A DNA stretch of 64,000 nt, from the NCBI RefSeq assembly GCF_030463535.1, contig NC_132888.1, positions 5,324,081 to 5,388,080 of the forward strand, written 5' to 3'. The stretch's first letter is position 1, and the number at the start of each line of letters is the position of its first letter. The notes beneath the pieces are model-generated. The model saw nothing but the letters and a program-made list of their open reading frames with translations. It did not search any database and had not been told where the DNA came from. This document shows positions 31,577-43,991 of the stretch, in pieces. The DNA comes from Salminus brasiliensis (taxonomy: Eukaryota > Chordata > Actinopteri > Characiformes > Bryconidae). The translations under genes and the position numbers were made by a program.

Positions 31577-34339
31577 TATATTTTAATATACAAAGTGATA
31601 TACAAATACATACAAAGTGTATATATACTATAACAAAGCTACTCTAGTAGATATGCAGATACACATTTGGAAATCACAGTTTGATCCAGTGTTTATGTTG
31701 AAACAGGCAGGAATAGAGGCATTGTGTAATGATCTGTCATTAAACATAATTGGAGAGTCTGAGAATTGCTGAACTGAGATCTGCTGAGTAGAATTCATTG
31801 TAAAAAAAAATATACGTGTCTGTAGCTGAAGAGTCCTGTATTCTAAGTTCCGCCTAATCTCCTAGAAAAACACTCACATTGGTTTTGTAAAACAGCTCAT
31901 TGCTACATTCAAAAGTAATGTGTTCTGTAGCGGTGAAGAAAAGACTACAGACAACTAACTCATAGAGTCAACTTACAACAGAGATTTGACTTACAACTGA
32001 CTGATCACACCCATTGTTGCCTTAATCTACACTAAACCTAATCGGAGCCTATACTTAAATCTACACCTTAATCTATATCTATACCTGAGGCAGTGGTGGC
32101 TCAGTGGCTTTGGGCTTTTAAGCATTTCTGCTAGGGGCATGTGTGTCCACTGTTCTCTATGTGTGTCTTTGCATACTGGTGATGCCCAAATTCCATCTGT
32201 ATCCAACAGAGTAGAATCAAGCTATATGGACATTTCTATGTGGCATTGTTGACTGCATTATAGTATTCAGAAATGTATTGAATTATAAATATTCTATTAT
32301 AAAATGATCTATTAAAACAAATTTCATGATAAATAATCTGGGTTAAATTAAATTGTTAAATCGAAAAGGATTATTATTAGCTTTATCAAACGTCTTTCCA
32401 GTCATTTTGATATGTTGAATGGCAAATTACTTTTTACAGTGCATTCAGTCTTGGGATTTATCTGTGACTTCTGGTATCTGTTCATGGAGTACTTTCACAT
32501 TCACATTGAAAATGGTCTTAAATCAGGGTGTCTTACACCATAATCTGCAGACATAGAATTTTTTTTTTTTTTTACTTGTCTGCACCTTGACACCTCATAC
32601 CATTATAATTTATTTCTAAAAACACATTCTGGTACAACCTTGTGATGGACTTGGCTCTAGACCCCCCCCCACAACCCTAAACAGGAAGACGGAAATAAGA
32701 AGATTAATGGATAGACCTACCCACCTTCAACATAAGCATTTGAATCTTCTGAAGGTTTTTTATGCTGTTATTTTACTGTGCCCCTCAGTTAGCCATTCGG
32801 TTGGTTAAATGTTTCATTCTATGTCATTTTCTATTCAACAATGCCAATAAAAACTACAAGTACCAACAGTGAGTAAATATGAAGCAAGTATGATTCATTA
32901 AGTATGATGCTCTAAATACATTTGCTAGAAAACATAATTAAACCATTTAGAATTATCTGGATTTCTGCATTTATTAGTAATAAAATGATATCTTTCTCAT
33001 TGTCTAAGTCATAATTAAAGGTGAACCAAATCTAACTAAACTAATAACATGTACATCATGTATTGTTTTGAGCACATTAGGTAAACATCTACAGTAAAGT
33101 AAGTGAAATTTTGTGTTAATGACTTCCCCAAGAGCTTGGCAAAAAGTTTTTTTTTTATTTGAGCAGATATGATTAGGAGTATGGGTTTCATTTTCTGTCA
33201 ATGCCCATTATCTGTGTTAACTGTGTTACTGTGAAGTATGCCTTGATGCAAACAACTTTCAAAAGAGACATTTTAGAGACATATGAAGCTGGAAAAGGCT
33301 ACAAAGGCATTGCTAAAGACCTAGTGGTGCATCATTCCACGGTTAGAGTCTATAATTCAGGATTGTTGCTAGTCTCTCTAGGAGTGGGCATCTTGTTACG
33401 ACCACACCAAGAGCACAATTGGCTAACCTGAAAGAGGTGAGGAAGAACCCATAGATATCAGCAAATGACATATGAAATCATACAAACTGCAAAAAAAACA
33501 TTAAGAATGTGTTCACTATTAGAATAAATATTAGGCAGAAATGGTTTTACTGAAAGGTCCAAATAAAGTACCATAGTAATACCAAAGTAATAATAATATA
33601 ATTTGTAAATAATCATGAAAAGCATCATGTGTGTGAAGGTTAAATCTTGCCCCTTAGTAATGGGTGTGTGTCATACTTATAAATTCTGAGAAGAACTTCT
33701 AATTACTGTGTAAAAAATTAAATACTGTTGCTCTGGGAATATGAAAAGATGGTCATCAGTTTAACTGCATAAAAAGAAATGTATTACAATTTATCCCACA
33801 TTTTGTACCCCAGATTTTGCCTGGCTCTTTCATACTGACTGTCACAAGAGCAAGATTGTTATTTTTCATATATCTCTCTAAATCCAAATCTAGTCTAACA
33901 TCTAGTAAATAAGCAATAGTGTGTTTCATTGTTTATAAAAATTGTTTATAAACAATGAAACTATAGAAAATATTAAAATTCACTTGTGTAAATTTGAAAT
34001 GTTAAAAGGTATTTTGGCTACATTGTGATATTAAAATATGCAGAATGTAACAACAAATAAAATTACAGTGACAATGGACAGTAGACACCATGTGTTTATA
34101 TGGGTACTGACTCAAGCTACATTTATTCCAAAAGCTGGTTAATATCCTAGTCATAAATGTATTTAATTTATTATATATTATTTATATTAATTGCTTATTG
34201 TGTTATTACCAAGTTGTTACCAAGCCTTCAATAAACTCTGTGTCCTTTTTTTAACTTGAGGCAAATACTATTAACATATGTTTAGCTGATGAGGGCAGGG
34301 GATAGCAAGATCACTGGTCTCTAGTGTCATTAACGAGCA
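31577..34339. other. intergenic spacer with old transposon pieces
   Basis: Near 32090-32165 lies a decayed copy of the SINE at 51904 (GGCAGTGGTGGCTCAGTGG head). A SINE-like tail is near 32625-32720, and a Tc1 transposase fragment at 33247-33480 is listed separately. The remainder is AT-rich with no gene seen. Confidence 0.5.
33247..33480 (+). pseudogene. Tc1-like transposase fragment
   Basis: KRDILETYEAGKGYKGIAKDL resembles the first helix-turn-helix of Tc1 transposases (usually GKGYKTISK), followed by VHHSTVR. After a frame change, HQEHNWLT then KR*GRTHRYQ continues the second DNA-binding part. Catalytic domain and ends are absent. A different, older Tc1 lineage than the copies in the 37-59 kb array. 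Confidence 0.6.
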
Positions 34340-34347
34340 TTTATAAA
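34340..34347 (+). promoter_or_regulatory. TATA box of OR at 34737
   Basis: TTTATAAA preceded by GAGCA and, further up, CTGGTCTCTAGTGTCAT. The same module precedes all five array ORs. An intron probably follows, since TTCCTTTCACAG (acceptor at 34704) lies 32 bp before the ATG, but its donor is unclear. Confidence 0.55.
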
Positions 34348-34736
34348 CCAATGTTTTAGTGAATCATTTTAGTTGGGTTGAAGGAGTGCTCAGTATGTTT
34401 ATACTTAATGTTTCTAAAAATTACAGCTGCAATTGAACATACATGGAAGACAGATCTGTCACTGATTTCAAAAAGCTTTTAAAAAGCTTTATTTACAGTT
34501 TACATAGTTTTATGCTATAACGATTTTTTATTGTTTGAAATAAGTTCAACCTAAGTCATTAATTGATTGTTTTTTTTAATCAGTACAAATTATACATTTA
34601 TTAGAATATACATTAGGACTGGTTTAGTTTTTCAAAAAGTGTAGACATCAGACGTTTAATAGCATTAGAATGCATGAACCACGCTCCTTTCTTTCCTTTC
34701 ACAGTGAAAACGCTGGTGTGTAACTGAGTGAAAATC

Positions 34737-35702
34737 ATGGACCAATATGTCAATTCAACTGTTACTGAGTTCTTCATTCTTGGATTTCCAGGAGTTTCTC
34801 CAGAATACTATGCAGCAGTTGGAACTCTTCTTCTCTTTATTTACCTCACACTTGCAGGGGGAAACATATTCACAATTGCATTTGTAGCTTATGAAAAAAG
34901 TCTTCAAAAACCAACTTATCTTATCTTCTGTAATCTTGCTGCAGTAGACTTTGTTTTTGGAACTGTCACAATGCCCAAAGTTATTGCAAAGTACCTGCTT
35001 AAAGACGAGTTTGTGCCATTTCATGCTTGCTTTATCCAAATGTTTTTCATCCATTATTTAGGAACTGTCACTTCTTTCCTTTTGCTTGTAATGGCTATTG
35101 ATCGATTTATTGCTATATGTAACCCCCTCAGATACCCTACCCTTGTTACAAATCATTCTGTGGCAATTGTATGTGTAATAGTTTGGTTGATTCCAATTTC
35201 TTGGATGACAGTTACAGTTGTCCAGACCATATCTGTACCCTTTTGTGACTCCAACATAATAGCACAGTGCTTTTGTGACCACAACTCAGTAGCTAAATTG
35301 GCCTGTGGTGATTTAAGATCTTCAAGGGTATTTTCCTTTATTATGGCAATGGTAGTGCTGTTAGGACCCCTTACTTTCATCATATTCTCTTATATAGCAA
35401 TCATCATAGCTGTCTTTCAAATATCCAATGTTCAAGCAAAGTACAAAATATTCTCAACATGTAGTCCTCAACTTCTTATCATATGCCTTTACTATCTACC
35501 CCGATGTGCTATCTATGTTGCTGACTTGAAGGTTCAGATGAGCATTGATACTCGCATTATGATCAGTATGTGGTATAGTCTATTTCCGCCACTGGTCAAT
35601 CCAATCATATTTTGTTTTAGAACTAAGGAAATTCGAGATGTGTTAATAATGAAATTAAGAAAAAGAAAAATCATTGGTCAACTGAAAGCTACTTCAAGCT
35701 GA
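34737..35702 (+). CDS. odorant receptor
   Basis: Intact 321-residue OR, single-copy sister of the five array genes (same length class, clearly lower identity). Landmarks: sequon NST (6-8), GN in TM1 ([10 protein letters not shown]), [25 protein letters not shown]3 Cys, [18 protein letters not shown]2 cysteines, [40 protein letters not shown] with Phe in place of the NPxxY tyrosine. The ATG at 34737 follows a good splice acceptor. The frame is open three codons further, but without an ATG. AATAAA at 35840-35845 is the likely polyadenylation signal. Confidence 0.96.
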   Translation: MDQYVNSTVTEFFILGFPGVSPEYYAAVGTLLLFIYLTLAGGNIFTIAFVAYEKSLQKPTYLIFCNLAAVDFVFGTVTMPKVIAKYLLKDEFVPFHACFIQMFFIHYLGTVTSFLLLVMAIDRFIAICNPLRYPTLVTNHSVAIVCVIVWLIPISWMTVTVVQTISVPFCDSNIIAQCFCDHNSVAKLACGDLRSSRVFSFIMAMVVLLGPLTFIIFSYIAIIIAVFQISNVQAKYKIFSTCSPQLLIICLYYLPRCAIYVADLKVQMSIDTRIMISMWYSLFPPLVNPIIFCFRTKEIRDVLIMKLRKRKIIGQLKATSS

Positions 35703-36812
35703 ATGAACCAAAATATGTGGTACATTATACAGATACATAACTGAAAAATGAGATTTTTTTTTTTTAGATAATACATTTATGAAAGCCCATAAAAAATATG
35801 GATACTGAATGTTGATATGCACATTGCAAACATTTGTCAAATAAAGCACTTTTCCTTCCATTTGTCAAATTTGTTTGTGAAATGTTACTGTCCCTGGCTT
35901 TTTTTTTTCAATATTTTTAATATATTTAAGTTTATGTAAATCTTTTAGCTGGTGTTTGGAGTTAGTTTGAAGTGATGTCTTGTATGTTACTCCCTACTTT
36001 ATCTTTATCTTGGATTTGTCTTAGTGTTGGCATAGCCTTTTAGTTTTGTTATGTGACTTTTTTGTGTGTTCACCGCACTTCCATCCAGTCTCCTTGTTAA
36101 GACCAGTCAAGCCAATCATCAAACCATTTTAATCCAGCTGAGCACCTCTAAAGAAGAGACCCCCAAAATAAACATCATCTGGAAAAAACTGCAGAAATAC
36201 ATCACAAAAGAAAACTGCAACAGATGATGTCAGCTGGTCGCTGGCTTGATGCAATTATTGCGCGCAAGAGATATGTAAACAGAAATTAAATGTCATTTAT
36301 TTGAACAATATCAGTTCCAATATTAATCACCTAAGATTTGTGTGGTCTTTCTTGTCATTCTAATACTTTTAGAGGATTTTCATTTTCTGTAGGAGGTTTT
36401 GTATTGTTATTTTTAGTCATTATAATTCAGTTTAGTTTAATTCTGCGTGTTTTGTTAATTCAGACTGTTCCACAAACAACTTTTAACAACAAATTTAAAT
36501 GAATAAATAAGTTTCAGCTCTTCTGTGTGGTTTGCGCTTAACATAATGGTCAATCTGGGGGTGTTTTTTGTCTTTTCAGAAAACCAATTCTTTGATAGGT
36601 AAAATACCTATTTAATAACAGATAAAAAAATACTGAGTGCAGTTAATGTCACTTTTTAAGGTTTTGTTGCTCACTCTTTCAGGTCTCAATAATGGATCCT
36701 GAAATACCAATTGGACCCTTCTTACTTCATTGTTTGTCAGTACACATTGGAAGGAAAAAGGCATAATGTTAAAGGACAGCCATTTTCTTGACCTAAGGCT
36801 GAGCTTAATCAT
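35703..36812. other. intergenic, no gene seen
   Basis: Spacer between the single OR and the five-unit array. Polyadenylation signal at 35840. The rest is AT-rich with short chance ORFs only. Confidence 0.5.
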
Positions 36813-36893
36813 ACATGCTGGAGGTTGCCCATGAGGACAGGAAACAAGAAAACAATATTACATCTAGCTGGTCTCAGGTGTCATGGACAAGTA

Positions 36894-36901
36894 TTTATAA
36901 A
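36894..36901 (+). promoter_or_regulatory. TATA box, unit 1 OR
   Basis: TTTATAAA within the shared module CTGGTCTCAGGTGTCATGG ... TTTATAAACTGATGCTTTTG. Confidence 0.6.
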
Positions 36902-37010
36902 CTGATGCTTTTGTGAGTCATTCCTATTTGGGCACAGTGGGTGGAAGCATCAGAGTTTTCACATTATCAAGAAACTACAGCTTCTCTTCAACACACATGA
37001 ATACTTGAAT

Positions 37011-37388
37011 GTATGTGGCAATGCCTACTATTATACAAGATGTTATAAAATGTTGGGATCTATGGATATTCTATATTGTGTATCATGATATTATGTCATC
37101 CTTTTCATTTCATATTGAAATAATATGACTGGCTCTATAACTGTATTAATGTGTTTACATTTATTTATGTATGGAATTTAGCAGATCTTATCCAGAGCAA
37201 TTTACAAAATTTATAATTATTTGCTCAGAATATCCAAAGCTAGTATCAATACATCCCATATGCAAAATACATTTGGGTGCTGACACTGCCTAACATGATG
37301 AATGCTAAAAAGTCTATAATGATTATGGGATCAATGTTTTGTTTCTGCTTTACTATTGCAAGTGTTTTTGTTGTTGTTTTTTTCCCAG
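37011..37388 (+). other. predicted 5'UTR intron, unit 1
   Basis: Donor TTGAAT|GTATGT, acceptor TTTTTTTCCCAG, 378 bp. It contains a minus-strand L2 tail piece (37153-37215) that all five units share. Confidence 0.5.
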
Positions 37389-37418
37389 GTGGTTTTAGAA
37401 GACTGAATTCTGGATATC

Positions 37419-38387
37419 ATGGACATATATAGCAATTCCACAACTGTTACTGAATTCTTCCTCCTTGGATTTCCAGGAGTCCCTCTAGAATATTATGCAG
37501 CTGTTGGAACTCTTCTGCTCTTCATTTATCTTATACTTGCAGGGGGAAATATTTTCATCATTGTGTTTGTTTTTTATGATAAAAGCCTCCAAAAGCCAGT
37601 TTATCTTATCTTCTGCAACCTTGCTGCAGTGGACTTGGCTTTTGGAACTACCACAATGCCCAAAATTATTGCAAAGTATCTGTTTAGAGATGAACATGTG
37701 CAATTTCATGCTTGCTTTATCCAAATGTTTTTCATCCATTATTTAGGAACTGTCACTTCTTTCATTTTGCTTGTTATGGCAATTGATCGATTTATTGCTA
37801 TATGTAACCCCCTCAGATACCCCAGCCTTGTTACAAATCATTCTGCTGCAATTATATGTGTAATATCTTGGGTGATTCCAACCACTATAGTGATTGTGAT
37901 AGTTGACCAGGCCATAGTTTTGCCCTACTGCAACTCCAACATTATTTCACAGTGCTATTGTGACCGCACTTCTGTAACTAAATTGGCCTGTGGTGATACA
38001 ACACTTTCAAAGACATTTTCTTTTGTTGCGGCAATGGTCGTGCTGTTAGGACCCCTTGCTTTCATCATATTCTCCTACATAGCAATCATCATAGCTGTGT
38101 TTAAAATATCCAATGCTCAAGGAAAGTACAAAACGTTGTCAACATGCAGTCCTCAACTTCTTATCATATGCCTTTACTATTTGCCTCGATGTGCAGTCTA
38201 TGTTGCTGATATAACAGTCCAAATGAAAATTGATGCTCGTATCATGATCAGTATGTGGTATAGTCTCTTCCCCCCTCTTGTCAATCCAATTATTTTCTGC
38301 TTTAAAACTAAGGAAATCCGAGAAGCAGTGTTAATGAAATTAAGACAAAGAAAGATCAGTGATAAACTGACTGCTCCTTCAGGCTAA
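37419..38387 (+). CDS. odorant receptor (array gene 1)
   Basis: Intact 322-residue OR. Landmarks: sequon NST (6-8), GN 43-44, TM2 Asp72, Cys99, [15 protein letters not shown] (120-134), ECL2 cysteines 171/179/181/191, SY 219-220, [17 protein letters not shown] in TM6, [13 protein letters not shown] (289-301) with Phe for the NPxxY tyrosine. It differs from array gene 2 at only three residues (I3K, S7I, V262I). ECL2/TM5 ([25 protein letters not shown]) separates genes 1 and 2 from genes 3-5. ATTAAA at 38509-38514 may be the polyadenylation signal. The ATG follows the predicted splice acceptor by 30 bp. Confidence 0.96.
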   Translation: MDIYSNSTTVTEFFLLGFPGVPLEYYAAVGTLLLFIYLILAGGNIFIIVFVFYDKSLQKPVYLIFCNLAAVDLAFGTTTMPKIIAKYLFRDEHVQFHACFIQMFFIHYLGTVTSFILLVMAIDRFIAICNPLRYPSLVTNHSAAIICVISWVIPTTIVIVIVDQAIVLPYCNSNIISQCYCDRTSVTKLACGDTTLSKTFSFVAAMVVLLGPLAFIIFSYIAIIIAVFKISNAQGKYKTLSTCSPQLLIICLYYLPRCAVYVADITVQMKIDARIMISMWYSLFPPLVNPIIFCFKTKEIREAVLMKLRQRKISDKLTAPSG

Positions 38388-39064
38388 GAAATATTTTAGC
38401 AGATACTATAGTTTATGTAACAAGTGGATATATTTTTGCTAACTCAATTTTCTAGAAGGTTTCTAAACTTTTCAAGAAGGTTTCTGAACTTTTGTTGCTT
38501 CATAAGTTATTAAAGTACTCTCACATGTTGAAATCTGAGTCTTTCCTGATAAAAAAGGCTTTGAGAAATTGTATTTTTTTGAGCAGGTATTTTCTATGAA
38601 ATTCTATAGTTATAATATAATTCTAAAGTAACATTAATTGATTTTCAACAATTGTTTTTCAATTTTACAATTTTGGCATTTAAAATATCTTTTCCCATTA
38701 CACATTTTAGGTGGTACACTAAACTTTAAATTAATAAGCTACTCTTCCATGTGATTGGAGATGTTACTTAGGTTATTAAAATGAAATCTTGGTACTTTAA
38801 CTTACATTGTAAGCCATGAATGATTTTGCCTGATCCATAAAATGACAGTAATGGAGGTGCAAGCTTTGGTTTCAAAAACGATGATGGGTTAAGTATCTTT
38901 TTAAATATATGGTATAAGTCCTGGAATAACAAGTTTATTTTTTGCTAAATTTAAATGACATTTAGATCAGAATTTCATCTATAATGTTTACATTCAGAAG
39001 TGAAACTAAATGAAACAACACAAAACCATCCAAAAACAGATTGATGATGCCTGTGAGTTAGATA
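38388..39064. other. 3' flank of array gene 1
   Basis: AT-rich region conserved downstream of every array OR up to the Tc1 insertion point. It includes the ATTAAA at 38509. No gene. Confidence 0.6.
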
Positions 39065-40846
39065 CACAATAGTCACAGAAATACCTTAAATCTGTAATAA
39101 TAAATTAAAAATCTAAGAAAATGATCAAATGAAAATCGGACATTGACTTTGCCATCCTACAACAGAACTACTTAAAAAAGTAAACTCATTAAACAGGCCT
39201 GGACAAAAATTATGGTACCACTGAAAACAATGTGACCAAAGGGACATGTTAAATAAAGGTTTGTCCACTAATTAGCATCACAAGTGTCTACAGTCTTGTA
39301 ATCAGTCAGTGGGCCTAGATAAAGGGCTACACATAGTCAACGTGCTGTTTGGGGACATGCTGTGTACTATACTCAAAATGGACCAGAGGAAGCAAAGAAA
39401 AGAGTTGTCTCAGGAGATTAGAAAGAAAATTACAGACAAGCATGTTAAAGGTAAATGTTATAAGACCATCTCCAAGCAGCTTGATGTTCCTGTGACTACA
39501 GTTGCACATATTATTCAGAAATTTAAGATCCATGGGACTGTAGCCAAATCAAAGAGACGGATAATACGAATGGTAACAAAAGAGCCAAGAAAAACTTCTT
39601 AAGAGATTAAAGGTGAACTTCAAGCTCAAGGAACATCAGTGTCAGATCACACCATCTGTCATTGTTTGAGCCAAAGTGGACTTCATGGGAGACGAACAAG
39701 GAAGACACCATTGTTGAAAACAAATCATAAAAAAGCCAGACTGGAATTTGTCAAACGACATGCTGACAAGTTCCAAAGCTTCTGGGAAAATGTCCTGTGG
39801 ACAGTTGAGACAAAATGGAACTTTTTATCCAGACAAATCAGCTCTATGTTTACAGATGAAAAAATGAAGCATATCAAGAAAAGAACACTGTCCTTATTGT
39901 GAAACATGGAGAAGGCTCTGTTATATTATAGGGCTGCTTTGTTGCATTTGGCAAAGGGTGTCTTGAATCTGTGCACGGTACAAATAAATCTCAAGGTTAT
40001 CAAGGGATTCTAGAGAGAAATGTGCTGCCCAGTGTCAGAAAGCTTGGTCTTAGTCGCAGGTCATGGGTCTTGCAACAGGATAATGACCTAAAACACAGCT
40101 AAAACACACCCAAGAATGGCTAAGAGGAAAACATTGGACTATTCTGAAGTTGCCTTCTATGAGCCCTGACCAACATCCTATAGAGCATCTTTGGATGGAA
40201 AAGGTGCCCTTCAAACCTGAGAAAACTGGAGCAGTTTGCCCATGAGAAGTGGGACAAAATACCTGCTGAAGGTAAAGGTGCACGTATTAGTCACTGTACA
40301 GTGTGGACTGTACAGCGAAATGTGTCCTCCGCATTTAACCCATCTGGTAGTGAACACACACTCACACATGTTAGGAGCAGTGAGTACACACATAGAGCAG
40401 TGGGCAGCCAGCCCGGAGAGCAGAGAGGGTAAAGGGCCTTGCTCAAGGACCCAACAGTGGCAGCTTGCCGAGCCCGGGAATCAAACCCACAACCCCATTA
40501 TCGATAGCCCGGCGCTCTAACCGCTGAGCCACCACTGCCCCATGAAGGGTGCAGAAGTCTTAATGACAGTTACAGGAATCGTTTGATTGCAGTGATTACC
40601 TCAAAAGGTTGTGCAACAAAAGATTAAGTTAAGGATACCATCATTTCTGTCCAGGCCTGTTTCATAAGTTTATTTTTTTTTTTAATAATTCTGTTGAAGC
40701 ATCATAAAAATCAATGTCATTTTTTTTTGATCATTTTCATAGAATTTTTATTTATTATTACTTTTGTCAGATTCAAGTTATTTCTGTGACCATTGTGGGT
40801 TTTTCTTTTATTAACCGAGGGGTACCAACAATTTTGTCCACGTGTG
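39065..40846 (+). mobile_element. Tc1 transposon copy T1 (IR/DR type), inactive
   Basis: About 1.5 kb of Tc1 plus a 271-bp SINE. Inner direct repeats CCTGGACAAAAATTATGG (left) and CCATCATTTCTGTCCAGG (right) and the right outer repeat (to 40846, then TA) are present. The left outer repeat is deleted. The transposase is broken: the N-terminal helix-turn-helix (KGKCYKTISKQLDVPVTTV) is readable, ENVLWTVETK has Val for the first catalytic Asp, and LQQDNDLKH has the second Asp. The region of the catalytic Glu is disrupted next to the SINE. Confidence 0.88.
40272..40542 (-). mobile_element. tRNA-derived SINE inside Tc1 T1
   Basis: On the minus strand it begins GGGGCAGTGGTGGCTCAGCG (box A region), with a box B-like GGTTTGATTCCCGGGC. 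It is flanked by TGAAG direct repeats (40267-40271, 40543-40547). Copy T2 has a single TGAAG with no insert at this point, so the insertion is directly shown. Confidence 0.9.
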
Positions 40847-42144
40847 TACAGTCATCCACCTTCAAGTCTGCCAGAGTTGTGCCTATCCTAAAGAAACCCA
40901 TGCTGGACAGCTTGGACATCGGTGACCTATTTCTCTTCTCTCGGTTTTGAATCTCCTCGACCTCTCTGCAGCTTTTGACACAGTGGACCACAAGATCTTT
41001 CTGTCTATCCTTGCCGGCCGTGGAATTACCGGCTCTGCATGGCAATGGTTTGCATCGTACCTGTAGGGACACTCATACTACATAACATGGCAGGGGGACC
41101 ACAAGGCTTGGTTCTTGGTCCACTTCACTCTCATGGATTCTCTTACCACTGTTATGCCAATGGCACTCAGCTCATCCTTTGATTCCCCACCGTCTGACAC
41201 ACAGCTTTCTACCCGCATCGCAGCATGTCTCGCTGATGTCTCTTCTTAGATGGTGGCTCACCACCTCCAACTTAACCCCAGCAAGACAGAGCTGCTGTGC
41301 ATCCTGGGAACTGCTGGACTTAAAAACGATCTTGCCGTCTCCTTTGATAACTCACTGGTCACTGCATCTACAGAAGCTTGAAGCCTTGGTGTAGTCATGG
41401 ATGATCAGTTATCATTCTCAAGTCACGTTGGAGTTCTTATTCAGTCATGTAGATTTCACCTGTACAACATCCAGAGAATTTAACCCTTTCTCTCTAGAGC
41501 TTCCGCCCAGGTGCTTGTTCAGTCTTTTATTACTTAGAGACTTGACTACTGCAACTCTCTTCTGACTGGCCTTCTTCTGCGCACCATCAGGCCCCTGCAA
41601 CTTATTCAAAATGCAGTGGCACAGGTCGTCTTCAAGGTTTCAGCCATGTCACTCCACTGCTGCATTCTCTTCACTGGCTTCCCGTAGCTGCTGCCTGCAT
41701 CAGATTCAAAACCTTGACTCTGGTCTACAAAGCCAAGAAAGGACCAGCCCCTCCGAATTTGATGGCAATGGTCAAAAGCTGATCCGCACCAAGAGCCCTT
41801 CGAGCTTCAAGTACGGCTCGGCTCGACCCGCCATCCCTCAAAATCAAGACAAGCGTCCAGGCCTTTTTTCTGTCCTGGCACCAAAGTGGTGGATCGAACT
41901 TCCCCTAGGTGTCCGAACGGCAGAGTTGCTCGCTGTCTAAAATCACAGACTGAAGACCCTCCACTTAAAAGAGTACTTGGGCGAATAGTAGAGTGGTCAC
42001 CTTATTAACTTGTGTTTAGTGATGTCTAAACTTATAGATATCTTTGAATTTTTAGTCTATTCAGACTAGCTGAGCTTATTCTTGGGTAATTAGCAAAGCA
42101 CTTTTGTAAGTCGCTCTGAAATGCCCTGAATGTAAATGTAAATG
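40847..42144 (+). mobile_element. L2-clade LINE, 5'-truncated, unit 1
   Basis: Starts beside the Tc1 end with [20 protein letters not shown], then the RT core in shifted frames ([24 protein letters not shown] for the usual YADD site, HHLQLNPSKTELL, LHWLPVA). It ends with TTTTGTAAGTCGCTCTGAAA and ATGTAAATGTAAATG. The catalytic YADD is altered to YANG, and stops are frequent. Non-autonomous remnant. Confidence 0.85.
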
Positions 42145-43902
42145 TTATCGCAAGTAAGAAATTTGCAACCAACAATTCCATGGTATTTATTTTAAGACTA
42201 TGCGTTCCAATATTTGTTCTCAGCTAAAAAAATTGTGAGTGTGCCAAGATAGCTACCATGTTTTATGTTGTTTCACATATCAGAAAATAAAAGCTCAAAT
42301 TGTAATTTATTGAATCAAATTCATCTTTTCATCTGACACATGTCTTTAATGTATAGGATAAACAAAAAGGCCCTTGTCATTCCAGTCAAATCAGAGTTGA
42401 CTGTACTTTGCCTCCATTACTCTTTTTAATAATTGAAATTATTGTTTAAGCAATACCATTAGCATTTGATAATATAGGAGGAGAATAAGAGAGAGGGAGA
42501 ACACGAATTTGGTATAGAGTTCAGGTGGCTTCTGCTTTGTGAAAGAAAGTGAGCCCCCACTACTGGTAGATGGAGCTGGGACTGAAGGAGGTGACGGAGT
42601 GGTGGTTGTGAAGAACTGAACAAGGTGAAGATTAAATGTATAGGATGTTACATTGGGAAGAGGAGTAGGGGCGTCCCAGGGAGTAATTATTTGCATCTAT
42701 TGTCCTTGTGGAAAGATGAGGGTTCAAAGTCAGGATTTCTATTATTCACTAACAATACTATCGACTAGGTTTCTTGCATGTTCCTCCTCCTAATTTAGTT
42801 ATATCATAATACCACTTCTGCAAATTCAGACCATACCATCAGCATATAATAAAAGGAGGAATTTGTAAAAAAGAGAAAAGGCAGAAGGCCACACCAAAAA
42901 ATGACTAAGGAACTGTTCCAAGCTCTCTGATTATGTTTGAAGGTATGTAGAGTATGTATAAAACACCAGTATGTCACAGGTGGAAACCTTGAGAGAATCC
43001 AAGGCTCAGTAGAGGAACCAATCATTTTCTGGTTGGATTGTGAAAAGATACTTTGGGCTTCTAAACCTGTTAGTTATGGATATTATAAGAGTCAGTTGAG
43101 GTCAGAGAAACTCCTCTATTGTAATGGTTGTTATTCAGAGATTGGCTGTTTGAAGTTAGTAGTCATTTGTGGGATTTTTGTGTTTTTTTTGGTAGAGTAA
43201 TCCAAATGTGGCTGATGCAACAAGGATTGGTTGACCTGTTTACTATGGATGGTGGCTCAGTTTTTTACAGTAGGGAGCAACTGTTTTGATTCAAAAACAG
43301 AAACGGATCCAACAGTCCCAAGAAGTAAAGAGAAAAATGAATGAGCCCAGTTACTCATGGTATGCCCAGGAGCAGTTGAGGCGAACAGCATGCTAATGCC
43401 TACAGAGAGTCACAGGTTCCCAGGCTGAAACTAAATTGTACAGTGACCTAAGGCTTGTCCAGTCTGAGGAAAAGCCAATCCGTGCGTCTTATGGTGTCTG
43501 TTCTGGAAAGGGGCCATTTTCATTGTGTCTTTTTTGTGTCTTTTTTGTGTCTTCAGTTTATGGAACGTTAGGAAGCTAGGTTAGCTGGAGGTCTTGTGAT
43601 TGCTTTTTGCTTTTGTTAGGTTAGCTAGATTCATGGGTGGAGTTAGCATGAGGTTTGTATGTTGTTTGGCATTGCTTACCCCTGGATACATGGCTATGTC
43701 TTTTGTCTATGTGTAAGAAGTTATAAATATATATTTGAATGCCTAAAGCCTTGATGTGTTTTTATTTTACGCCCTTCCTCAACCACTTCCCTACTTTTCT
43801 GGCCTAATACCCGTTCACTTGAACATAACATTGTGGATGGAGAAGGGGAGAAGGAATAAACATGGATAGCCTTTTGCTTAACCTGAGGCTGAGCTTCTAC
43901 AC
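42145..43902. other. shared spacer and LTR-like block, unit 1
   Basis: 42430-42700 (GGTAGATGGAGCTGGGACTG) recurs in units 3 and 5, and 42930-43400 in units 2 and 3. 43500-43830 contains three GTGTCTTTTTT repeats and ends CTTTTCTGGCCTAATACCC, GAACATAACA, which looks like the end of an LTR. Similar ends stand before units 3, 4 and 5 and near 63.14 kb. No convincing gene: the open frames are not kept between copies. Confidence 0.5.
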
Positions 43903-43983
43903 ACATGCTGGAGGTTGCCCATGAGGACAGGAAACAAGAAAACAGTATTACATCTAGCTGGTCTCAGGTGTCATGGAAGAGCA

Positions 43984-43991
43984 TTTATAAA
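43984..43991 (+). promoter_or_regulatory. TATA box, unit 2 OR
   Basis: TTTATAAA in the shared module, GAAGAGCA immediately upstream. Confidence 0.6.

Larger units (their letters stand above)
36813..43902 (+). repeat. tandem OR unit 1
   Basis: First of five head-to-tail segments, each starting at ACATGCTGGAGGTTGCCC. Order: promoter, 5'UTR intron, OR, Tc1 copy, L2 LINE, shared spacer, LTR-like block. At 7.1 kb it is the longest and most complete unit. Confidence 0.85.

Noticed and set aside
37485-37739. 84-codon antisense ORF inside the first third of every array OR (also 99 codons antisense to 34737)
   Set aside because: It is kept only because the sense OR sequence is kept. Same place in all paralogues, no promoter or own signal; a codon shadow.
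37495-37746. 83-codon ORF in another forward frame of the array ORs
   Set aside because: Overlaps the OR completely and follows its conservation; a shadow frame.
42439-42696. Pro/Ser-rich minus-strand ORF repeated at 54041-54346 and 62283-62582
   Set aside because: The DNA is shared but the reading frame differs between copies, so protein conservation is not supported.
42937-43200. Open frame of about 87 codons shared by units 1 and 3 (54636-54881)
   Set aside because: Lacks an ATG start (opens with TTG). The similarity is explained by recent unit duplication, and the frame is broken in unit 5.
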